From NCBI GenBank assembly GCA_900753685.1, contig CAAEAB010000066.1, forward strand, positions 1-19,723: a stretch of DNA of 19,723 nucleotides, written 5' to 3'. This stretch comes from Lachnospiraceae bacterium (GTDB lineage Bacteria > Bacillota > Clostridia > Lachnospirales > Lachnospiraceae). Shown piece by piece: positions 7,487 through 13,858 of the stretch. The position numbers were made by a program, and so were the translations under genes. Position 1 is the stretch's first letter, and each line of letters opens with the position of its first letter. Under the pieces are notes generated by a model. The model saw nothing but the letters and a program-made list of their open reading frames with translations. It had not been told where the DNA came from and did no database searches.

Positions 7487-8212
7487 CTATAACATAGACA
7501 CCCATGAAAAATCACTATTTAACATATCGACAAACATTACTCTGTGATGCAGCAGTTCTCCGCTTCCTGTCGCAAGTTTGATCACTTCGGCCACCTGCAG
7601 GGCTGTCACAGCGCTTATGGTCAGCATAAGCGCCGTAACTTCCTGTTTTTTTCTGTGCATATACAGTCGCTCCAGAACCCTGTCTCCCGGCAAGATCGTT
7701 GTAACCTGGCCATACCAGCCTTCCACCGCGCCATGGACCAGAGGAACGTTTATTTCAGTCATTAATTTTTCAAGATATATCTTGGTTTCAATATCATCGA
7801 CACAGTCCACCACAATATCGGCCTCTGACACAAGCGCTTTCCCATTACTTTCATTCAAAAACGTTTCATGGGTTTTCACATCGATCTGAGAATGGATATC
7901 CAAAAGTTTGGTCTTCAGCACTGCCACTTTCGATTGATTCACCGTGGAATCCGCGGCATACAGCTGTCGATTAAAATTGCTGTATTCCAATATATCTTTG
8001 TCAATCAAAATCAATTTCTCAAAACCGCTGCGTACAAGCTGATGGGCCGCCATCTGGCCTAATGCACCGGCGCCGACGACGGCGACTTTCGTCCGGCGGA
8101 TCTGTTCAGCCTGGGGCAATGTAAAAAAATCCATATTTTTTTCAAACAAATCATCATCCCCATTTCTATTCTGCTTAAAGAAAGCAAATCTGCCCGCATT
8201 CTTCATATCCAT
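7487..8212 (-). CDS. ThiF/MoeB/HesA-family adenylyltransferase lacking cysteines
   Basis: An E1-like enzyme of up to 241 residues, predicted to adenylate the C-terminal glycine of the MoaD-like protein in this operon. Visible are the ATP-binding GAGALG loop (47-52), the acidic residues of LIDKD (69-73), the NFNRQ motif with its arginine (79-83), the QSKV lysine (K95) and VDCVDD (135-140). Typical MoeB/ThiF has two CxxC zinc pairs and a catalytic cysteine. Here C137, in the VDCVDD segment, is the only cysteine, so both are missing; adenylation alone is still plausible. The start is uncertain. ATG 8212 overlaps the upstream gene by 38 bases, far more than other junctions in the operon. TTG 8149, with GGGGA 7 bases upstream, would leave the core domain intact. 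A 23-base gap follows to aor. Confidence 0.85.
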   Translation of the reverse strand: MDMKNAGRFAFFKQNRNGDDDLFEKNMDFFTLPQAEQIRRTKVAVVGAGALGQMAAHQLVRSGFEKLILIDKDILEYSNFNRQLYAADSTVNQSKVAVLKTKLLDIHSQIDVKTHETFLNESNGKALVSEADIVVDCVDDIETKIYLEKLMTEINVPLVHGAVEGWYGQVTTILPGDRVLERLYMHRKKQEVTALMLTISAVTALQVAEVIKLATGSGELLHHRVMFVDMLNSDFSWVSML

Positions 8213-10091
8213 ATCCGCCCAACAACTCCAGACGGTTTTTAAAAGCTTCTCCCTTCAGAACGTGAATAAATTCCTGAACAGCCGGAAGCTCCAGATATTT
8301 CTCATAGGTCACAAAATCGTACTCTTCAAAGCCCACTTCAATAAAATCCAGATCCAGAGCCTTAGCGCAGGAATAAATCCCCATTCCCACATCCGCATTA
8401 TCCTTTTGAACGGCCACGGCCACACTCATATGGGTAGCAGCCTCATATTTGTAACCCGAAATATGTTCTCTGGCAATTCCCTCTTTTTTCAGCAGATAAT
8501 CGAAAAGCACCCGGGTTCCGGCGCCCCGCTGCCGGTTGATATACCGGATCTCCGGAGTTATATCATGGATATTTTGAATATTTAACGGATTCCCTTTTTT
8601 TACAATAAATCCCTGGCGCCGGCGAACGCCTTTAATAATGACCATCTTCTCATTCGGAAACATTTCACGGGTGATCGCCGCATTATAACTGCCGTCCTTC
8701 TCATTCAGCAGATGCGACGGCGCCAGATGCGCCTCTTTTTTCTGCAGAGCGATCAATCCGGCCATAGAACCCACATGGGTTGAAGAAAGACATGTATCGC
8801 TTCCCTCTTCCATCATTATATCATTAATGACGTCTAAAATCAGATCGTGGCTTCCGATAAGCACCAGAGTTTTACGAATCTGCTCCATATCCTTCACGAG
8901 CTTTACCTGAATATTTTCATGCGCAGGAATTCCTTCTTTATCCTGCGGAATAACACAAAACCCATCTGCCCGCACAAGGGACATGGAGGCGCCGGCGCCC
9001 CGTTTCAGAGGCGAAGCCACCAGTTCATTTTCCACGATTCCGAGTTTTACCCGAACGTATTCTTCATATTTCAGACCTGACATCAGTGTCTTTGACAATT
9101 TTGCCTTGACCTGTTTTTGCTGCCCGGCCAGTCCTCCCGACTTGCAGTACATATTCAAAATGGGGACAACGAATTCGGTGAATGTCAGATAAGCAGATAC
9201 CGGGTATCCCGGCAGACCGATGACCGGCTTATTCTGTATTTTACTTAAAATCACCGGTTTCCCTGGCTTTATGGCAACGCCGTGGGTATAGACTTCACCC
9301 AGTTCCTGAATTGCATGAATCGTATAATCATCCCGCCCTGCGCTGGAACCGGCATTGATGATCACCAGATCGCACTCACTGACAGCCTCGGACAGCTTTT
9401 GTCTGATCAATTCCAGATCATCTCTCAAAATAGGGTATCGACGACCGACGCCATCGTTTTCTGTCACCAGATTCTCAAACATCCAGGAGTTCGTTTCTAT
9501 AATTTTACCATCTTCTAATGGTTCCGTATATTCAATCATCTCGTCGCCGGTTGGAAGGATTCCAACCACCGGTTTCTTTATCACTTCAATTTCTGTAATT
9601 CCCGCAGAGATGAGCACAGAGATGTCAATCGCCCGTATCCTGTGACCGGTTGAAAGGACCATTTCTTTCGCCACAATATCCTCCCCTATGGCCCGTACAT
9701 GGGCAAAAGGATGGGTCGGCGCAATAATGATATATCCCTCGCCGTCCTCTGTTTCGATCAGATCTTCTGCCATGATCACCGCATCATAGGGCGGCATAAT
9801 CATGTCGCCTGTGTCCACCTCCAGATAGTCCTTTTCACAGATCAGTCTCAGAGGATTGTTTTCGGAAGCCCCCTTTGTATGAGCGCTGATCACGGCAATT
9901 CCATCCATAGCACAGGAATTATAAGACGGACTGGAATATCTGGCATATACAGCCTCTGCAGTAATACGTCCAAGGCTCTGAACAACAGGAATCCGCTCCC
10001 TTCCCGGCTGTATATAAGAGAATGCCTTTAAAAAGCGGGAAAGCGCTGCGTTCTTCTCCTGAACACTCAAATACAAATTTCTTTTCATCAT
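8175..10091 (-). CDS. MoeA-type molybdopterin molybdotransferase fused to a PBP-like domain
   Basis: A 638-residue two-part protein. Residues 1 to about 400 are a complete MoeA, the enzyme that inserts the oxyanion metal into adenylylated molybdopterin. Conserved sites are AMDGIA (D63), PTGDE (E184), NAGSSAGRDDYT (D254/D255), GVAIKPGKP and GLPGYP. Residues about 407-635 are a periplasmic-binding-protein-like domain (KTLVLIGSHDLIL to the VGFEEYDFVTYEKYL segment), with no signal peptide, so it acts in the cytoplasm. This MoeA/PBP-like architecture is known in bacteria and archaea; the PBP half is thought to bind a small ligand, perhaps the oxyanion or a cofactor form. ATG 10091 overlaps the moeA stop as ATGA, with AGAGG upstream; ATG 10088 is equally possible. 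It is the second MoeA in the operon. Confidence 0.92.
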   Translation of the reverse strand: MMKRNLYLSVQEKNAALSRFLKAFSYIQPGRERIPVVQSLGRITAEAVYARYSSPSYNSCAMDGIAVISAHTKGASENNPLRLICEKDYLEVDTGDMIMPPYDAVIMAEDLIETEDGEGYIIIAPTHPFAHVRAIGEDIVAKEMVLSTGHRIRAIDISVLISAGITEIEVIKKPVVGILPTGDEMIEYTEPLEDGKIIETNSWMFENLVTENDGVGRRYPILRDDLELIRQKLSEAVSECDLVIINAGSSAGRDDYTIHAIQELGEVYTHGVAIKPGKPVILSKIQNKPVIGLPGYPVSAYLTFTEFVVPILNMYCKSGGLAGQQKQVKAKLSKTLMSGLKYEEYVRVKLGIVENELVASPLKRGAGASMSLVRADGFCVIPQDKEGIPAHENIQVKLVKDMEQIRKTLVLIGSHDLILDVINDIMMEEGSDTCLSSTHVGSMAGLIALQKKEAHLAPSHLLNEKDGSYNAAITREMFPNEKMVIIKGVRRRQGFIVKKGNPLNIQNIHDITPEIRYINRQRGAGTRVLFDYLLKKEGIAREHISGYKYEAATHMSVAVAVQKDNADVGMGIYSCAKALDLDFIEVGFEEYDFVTYEKYLELPAVQEFIHVLKGEAFKNRLELLGGYGYEECGQICFL

Positions 10092-11320
10092 AACACCTCT
10101 ACCCAAACAAGCGCACCTTTATTGAGCCCCTCCTGGTTTCTCGGTATCCTTACGTAACCATCCGCTCTGCCAAGAGATGCAATACTCCCGGATTTGGCAT
10201 GAATCGGCTTTGCCACGAAACCATCCCCACTGCGAACCAGCTTCACCGGCAGGCAGGTTTCCCTTCCCTGATTACTGGAAACATTTTCACTGATTCTCGC
10301 CATATAAGGCGGACGCAACTGCAGTCCGCTTTTTTCACTATACCAGTAAAGGATGACCAGTCGAAACATCAGCATCGCCGCCATCGGATGCCCTGGAAGT
10401 CCCGCGATCACTGTCTGGTATTCCCGGTCATAAGCCAGGATCGTCGGTTTCCCCGGCTTTATGGCAATTCCATGGGTAAACACATTCCCCGTAAGTTCCT
10501 CTAATACCTTTTTGGTATAATCCTTATTGCCCTTCGAGCTCCCGCCGGATAAAAGAACAATATCGCTGTCCTTTATTGACTGTGATACCGCCTGAAATAT
10601 TTCTTTCTCATCATCTCTAACACGAAATCGTCTTCGAACGATCATCCCCGCTCTCCTGACTTCCGCCGCCAGAGCATAGGAATTAATATCCCGGATTTTT
10701 GATCCGGTCAGCGGCTCATGAATGTCTGCCAGTTCGTCTCCGGTAGAAATGATCGTCACCGCTGGAGGCGCATAAGCTTCAATATCACAAATACCGAGGG
10801 CTGCCATCATTCCAATATCTCTTGCATTAATTTCCCGCCCTCTTTGGATCAGACAGTCGCCGGCCGCCATATCTTCTCCGATCTGAATGATATTTTCGTC
10901 CTCGCTGACCGCTTTATATCCGATGATTTTCCCATCGGCATACTGTTCTGTATACTCCGCCATCAAAACAGCCGTGGCTCCGTCAGGAATCATGGATCCG
11001 GTCTGTACCTGAACTGCTTCCCCCGTACTCACCGTCATCGACGCCTGTTCTTCGATGTTTACACATCCTGTTACCTGATAAAATGATGGATTGGAATCAC
11101 CAGCGCCATAACTGTCTCCAGCAAGGATCGCATAGCCATCCACCGTTGATCGTCTGAAGGACGGCACATTCTCTTCCGCAATAACATCCTTTGCACAAAT
11201 GCGCCCCAACGCTTCTTCACAGGCAACCCTATGTACCTTCAATTCAAAATTCTTTGTTTCGTCTTTCAATTTTTCTCTGGCCTGGGTTAATGTATCTGTA
11301 TATAAAAGTTCTATATTCAA
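10088..11320 (-). CDS. moeA: MoeA-type molybdopterin molybdotransferase
   Basis: A single-module MoeA of 410 residues, the standard family length, that ligates molybdate or tungstate to adenylylated molybdopterin. Conserved landmarks are STVDGYA (58-64, D61), ISTGDEL (191-197, E196), the GGSSKGNKDYT loop (259-269, D267), HGIAIKPGKPT (283-293) and GLPGHP (307-312). The C-terminal beta domain (about 335-410) is intact. The start is a TTG at 11320 overlapping the upstream tupC stop (TTGA), with AGGGAG about 10 bases upstream; no better in-frame ATG lies near the N-terminus. Its presence beside a second, PBP-fused MoeA suggests division of labour, perhaps between metals; that is inference. Confidence 0.94.
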   Translation of the reverse strand: MNIELLYTDTLTQAREKLKDETKNFELKVHRVACEEALGRICAKDVIAEENVPSFRRSTVDGYAILAGDSYGAGDSNPSFYQVTGCVNIEEQASMTVSTGEAVQVQTGSMIPDGATAVLMAEYTEQYADGKIIGYKAVSEDENIIQIGEDMAAGDCLIQRGREINARDIGMMAALGICDIEAYAPPAVTIISTGDELADIHEPLTGSKIRDINSYALAAEVRRAGMIVRRRFRVRDDEKEIFQAVSQSIKDSDIVLLSGGSSKGNKDYTKKVLEELTGNVFTHGIAIKPGKPTILAYDREYQTVIAGLPGHPMAAMLMFRLVILYWYSEKSGLQLRPPYMARISENVSSNQGRETCLPVKLVRSGDGFVAKPIHAKSGSIASLGRADGYVRIPRNQEGLNKGALVWVEVL

Positions 11321-12021
11321 ATTAAAAGTTCTCCCTCAACAAATTTCTTTGTTTCTTCATTTTCTGGATGGATAAAGAACTGCTCTGAATCGCAGCATTC
11401 AACCAGTTTTCCTTTCTTTAGTAATATGACTTCGTCTGCCAACCGTCTGGCCTGCCCCAGATTATGGGTCACCATGATCATCGTTGTCCCCCCGGAACAA
11501 TTCATTTTTCTGAGTATTTTTTCAATCTCACTGGTCGTATAAGGATCTATACTTGCACAGGGCTCGTCCAGAAGCAATAGTTCCGGCTTAAATGACAGCG
11601 CTCTTGCCAGAGCCACTTTCTGCACTTCACCCAGAGACAGTTGATTTCCCTTTTTATTCAATAATGCTCCCAGATTCAATTCCTGCGCCAGTTCCTGAGT
11701 TCTGACTCCGATGGCTTCTTTAGAAAACTTTCTGAGCTTCATCGGATAGGCTATATTGTTTTTGACAGTTGACGCAATTAAATAGGGTTCCTGAAACACG
11801 AGAGTAATATCCTTTTCCGGAACCTTTTCAACCCCATTATATAAAATCCTTCCCACATCTTTTTGTATCAGGTTCCCGATCAGATTTAATAAGGTGGATT
11901 TACCCGCGCCATTTGGTCCGACAATTGCGGTAATCTTCCCTGACGCAATGTTCAACCGATCAATATCCAGCGCTGTCATATCCTGATATGTTTTTTTCAG
12001 TTTTTCAATCTCTATTCTCAT
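11317..12021 (-). CDS. tupC: Tungstate-type ABC transporter ATP-binding protein
   Basis: A 234-residue cytoplasmic ATPase that powers oxyanion import. Motifs in order: Walker A GPNGAGKST (about 35-43), Q-loop VFQEP (about 75-79), signature LSLGE (about 128-132), Walker B LLLLDEP (about 148-154) and the switch histidine in VTHN (about 185). There is no C-terminal Mop/TOBE molybdate-sensing domain, unlike ModC, so the length fits TupC/WtpC-like short ATPases. ATG 12021 lies 3 bases after the permease stop, with a weak GAGCGG upstream, so translation is probably coupled. The tungstate assignment comes from the adjacent TupA-like binding protein and the AOR-containing operon. Confidence 0.9.
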   Translation of the reverse strand: MRIEIEKLKKTYQDMTALDIDRLNIASGKITAIVGPNGAGKSTLLNLIGNLIQKDVGRILYNGVEKVPEKDITLVFQEPYLIASTVKNNIAYPMKLRKFSKEAIGVRTQELAQELNLGALLNKKGNQLSLGEVQKVALARALSFKPELLLLDEPCASIDPYTTSEIEKILRKMNCSGGTTMIMVTHNLGQARRLADEVILLKKGKLVECCDSEQFFIHPENEETKKFVEGELLI

Positions 12022-12024
12022 ACA

Positions 12025-12720
12025 TTAACCGCTCTTTTCTCTCTGAAAATGATAGAGGATCGTATTTACCGCAAAAGAAATCAACAGTAAAATAATCCCC
12101 ACGGCCAGGGCCCTTTCATATTCGCCCATCCCCTTCAGCTGAGAAATATAGGTAGTCATAACCCGGGTCTTTCCGTCAATGTTGCCGCCCACGATCATAA
12201 CCGCTCCCACCTCTGAAATTCCTCTTGAAAATCCGGACACAAGAGCGACAACAAGACCGCCGCGCAGCTCAAACAGGAACAACCCCATTGTCTGCAAAGG
12301 AGTTGCTCCCAGAGTCTTTGCCAGTCGACTGATCTTATCCTGTTTTTCACCGGCCGCATTCATTGTCAAGCCGATAATGATGGGCAAAATCATCAAAATC
12401 TGCGCAATGATCATGATTGTCACCGTGTAATTCAGTCTGAGACTTCCCAACGGCCCTCGACGCATAAACAGAATATACACCAGTAACCCACAAAGCACCG
12501 GTGGCATTCCCATCAGCGTGTAGATGATCCGCACGAGCAGATGTTTTAGAGGAAATGAATATTTAGATGTCAAAATACCAAGAAATATCCCCAACATCCC
12601 CGCTACAAGCAGGGATGTCAGCGATACTCTCAAAGACAATAAAACAACTTCAAACACCTCGGCATCCAAAGAAAAGATAAGCCGGAAAGCTTCTCGGATA
12701 CCTTCAATAATAATGTTCAT
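12025..12720 (-). CDS. tupB: Tungstate-type ABC transporter permease
   Basis: A 231-residue inner-membrane subunit with five or six predicted membrane segments (for example about 30-50, 62-84, 98-117, 147-165 and 203-222). The cytoplasmic ATPase-contact (EAA-like) loop is visible as RLAKTLGATPLQTM (about 132-145). The early MGMPPVLCGLLVYILF segment and the GISEVGAVMIVGGNI stretch are typical of TupB/WtpB-like permeases. The gene starts 3 bases after the binding protein's stop and has little ribosome binding site of its own, pointing to coupling with tupA. It pairs with the ATPase encoded immediately downstream. Confidence 0.9.
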   Translation of the reverse strand: MNIIIEGIREAFRLIFSLDAEVFEVVLLSLRVSLTSLLVAGMLGIFLGILTSKYSFPLKHLLVRIIYTLMGMPPVLCGLLVYILFMRRGPLGSLRLNYTVTIMIIAQILMILPIIIGLTMNAAGEKQDKISRLAKTLGATPLQTMGLFLFELRGGLVVALVSGFSRGISEVGAVMIVGGNIDGKTRVMTTYISQLKGMGEYERALAVGIILLLISFAVNTILYHFQREKSG

Positions 12721-12723
12721 ACT

Positions 12724-13596
12724 TTACTGTGCATTCGGCGTAAATAATGGCGCCCCATATTTTTCCACACCATATTCGCCAATCAATGTCTGTGTGTCTT
12801 CGGACACAATCCAATTCTGAAATGCTTTGGCCCCTTCGTAGTTAATCGCATCATTTTTCTCCGGATTTACACAGATCACACCGTACTGATTGTACAAAAC
12901 ACCGCTTTCATCTTTCTCACAGACGATCATCAGATCCTCATCCAAGGCAAGATTCAGCCATGTGGCTCTGTCCGATAATGTATAAACCAGTGTTTCATTG
13001 GCCATCTCAAGAACAGCACCCATGCCCGCACCGGCTTCCACATACCAGTCGCCGGCTGGCTCAATACCACATTTTTCCCAGATGGACAATTCTTTCTTAT
13101 GTGTACCAGAGTCATCGCTCCTTGATATAAAGGCAGATTCCGTCTCGCTTAACATCTGGAATGCTTTCACTGCATCATTTGGCGCCTCCGCGTATATGCC
13201 TGCCGGATCATCCTTTGGTCCAATCAAAATAAAGTCATTATACATAACGTCTTTTCTTCCGTCTTCATCTGCATGTCCCGCCTCAACAAAAGCTTTTTCA
13301 GATGCCGGAGAATGGACCAGAAGCACATCGGCCTCACCGTTTTCACCCATCTTCATAGCCTCGCCTGAACCTACAGAAACAACATCCACGCGATAACCGG
13401 TGGCGCTCTCAAATACAGGCAGAATTTCATCTAATAAGCCGCTGTCCTTCGTGCTCGTTGTCGTTGCAAGAATCAATGTACCTTTGCTTTCTGCTGCCTT
13501 CGCGTCTGTTTCAGTTTCACTTGAACCCCCCGATGTTTTACCACATGCACAAAGCAACAGCATACATATGCACAAAATTGCCCATGTTTTTTTCAT
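12724..13596 (-). CDS. tupA: Tungstate-binding lipoprotein TupA
   Basis: A 290-residue extracellular substrate-binding protein. The N-terminus is a lipoprotein signal (KK, hydrophobic core, LLCAC) with C18 as the lipidated residue, followed by a Ser/Thr/Glu-rich linker to about residue 38. The mature domain begins ILATTTSTKDSGLLD and contains the TTTS motif (45-48) known from TupA oxyanion binding. DVLLVHSP and SRSDDSGTHKKE are further TupA signatures. This distinguishes it from ModA (molybdate), although some relatives bind molybdate too. ATG 13596 has an excellent GAGGAGGG 6 bases upstream. It is the first gene of the operon, behind a candidate promoter at 13643-13671. Confidence 0.92.
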   Translation of the reverse strand: MKKTWAILCICMLLLCACGKTSGGSSETETDAKAAESKGTLILATTTSTKDSGLLDEILPVFESATGYRVDVVSVGSGEAMKMGENGEADVLLVHSPASEKAFVEAGHADEDGRKDVMYNDFILIGPKDDPAGIYAEAPNDAVKAFQMLSETESAFISRSDDSGTHKKELSIWEKCGIEPAGDWYVEAGAGMGAVLEMANETLVYTLSDRATWLNLALDEDLMIVCEKDESGVLYNQYGVICVNPEKNDAINYEGAKAFQNWIVSEDTQTLIGEYGVEKYGAPLFTPNAQ

Positions 13597-13642
13597 AAAA
13601 CGCCCTCCTCATTTTTATAAAAATATATCTTATATTTATTTT

Positions 13643-13671
13643 ATCTTATTATATACTACAGTAAAAGTCAA
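13643..13671 (-). promoter_or_regulatory. Candidate promoter of the tup-aor-moaA operon
   Basis: On the minus strand TTGACT (13671-13666) is followed after 17 bases by TAAGAT (13648-13643), 5/6 and 4/6 matches to the sigma-A consensus. A perfect TATAAT lies 5 bases earlier (13653-13648) but has no good -35 at 17 bases. The region is very AT-rich and holds two TAAGATA copies 16 bases apart (about 13648-13642 and 13632-13626) that could be an operator. The implied leader is about 40 bases, too short for a Moco-type riboswitch. Confidence 0.5.
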
Positions 13672-13677
13672 TAAAAG

Positions 13678-13752
13678 TTAATAATTTTGCATTGCTATTT
13701 TTGGGCATTTTGTACTATTCTCGTTGATGATTGTGATTTCTTTTTTACCCAT
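13678..13752 (-). CDS. Possible 24-residue small ORF upstream of tupA
   Basis: ATG 13752 to TAA 13678 encodes 24 residues beginning MGKKEITIINENS and containing one cysteine (C16). GGAG lies 10 bases upstream of the ATG. No family is recognised. It lies between the structured repeat (13771-13857) and the candidate tup promoter, so it would be made only from read-through of spoIVB or an unseen promoter. The frame is open further upstream through the hairpins (to a TGA near 13836), so the short form is only one possibility. It may be fortuitous. Confidence 0.25.
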   Translation of the reverse strand: MGKKEITIINENSTKCPKIAMQNY

Positions 13753-13770
13753 ATACTGTTTTCTCCGTTT

Positions 13771-13857
13771 ATCCGGGCAGCAGCTCGAAAAAGCACAGCT
13801 TTTCCTCGCTGTCCGGCTTTCGCCGGATAAAAATCAAAAAGATCAAATCTGCCCGGA
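13771..13857 (-). repeat. Structured inverted-repeat element (three-way-junction shape)
   Basis: On the minus strand an outer 9-base stem TCCGGGCAG (13857-13849) pairs perfectly with CTGCCCGGA (13780-13772). Inside are a T-rich strand of about 21 bases, a perfect hairpin TCCGGC-GAAA-GCCGGA (13827-13812), and a second hairpin of about 31 bases (13811-13781). That one has CAGC/GCTG and AAAAGC/GCTTTT stems flanking a GAGG/TCGA internal loop that could form tandem G-A pairs. The two hairpins and the closing strand abut without linkers. The element begins one base after the spoIVB stop. No T-run follows on either strand, so it is not a standard terminator. It may be a structured RNA or a dispersed palindromic repeat; no known class is recognised. 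Confidence 0.55.
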
Positions 13858-13858
13858 C

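Noticed and set aside
12724-13596. Molybdate (ModA) rather than tungstate binding protein
   Set aside because: The TTTS motif and overall signatures fit TupA, and the ATPase lacks the Mop domain of ModC. Molybdate transport cannot be fully excluded.
13771-13857. Reading the inverted repeat as the spoIVB terminator
   Set aside because: No T-run follows the outer or inner stems on the minus strand, and the nested architecture is unlike an intrinsic terminator.
13597-13858. Moco/tungsten-cofactor riboswitch upstream of tupA
   Set aside because: The leader after the likely promoter is only about 40 bases and the upstream structure does not match the Moco motif as I know it.
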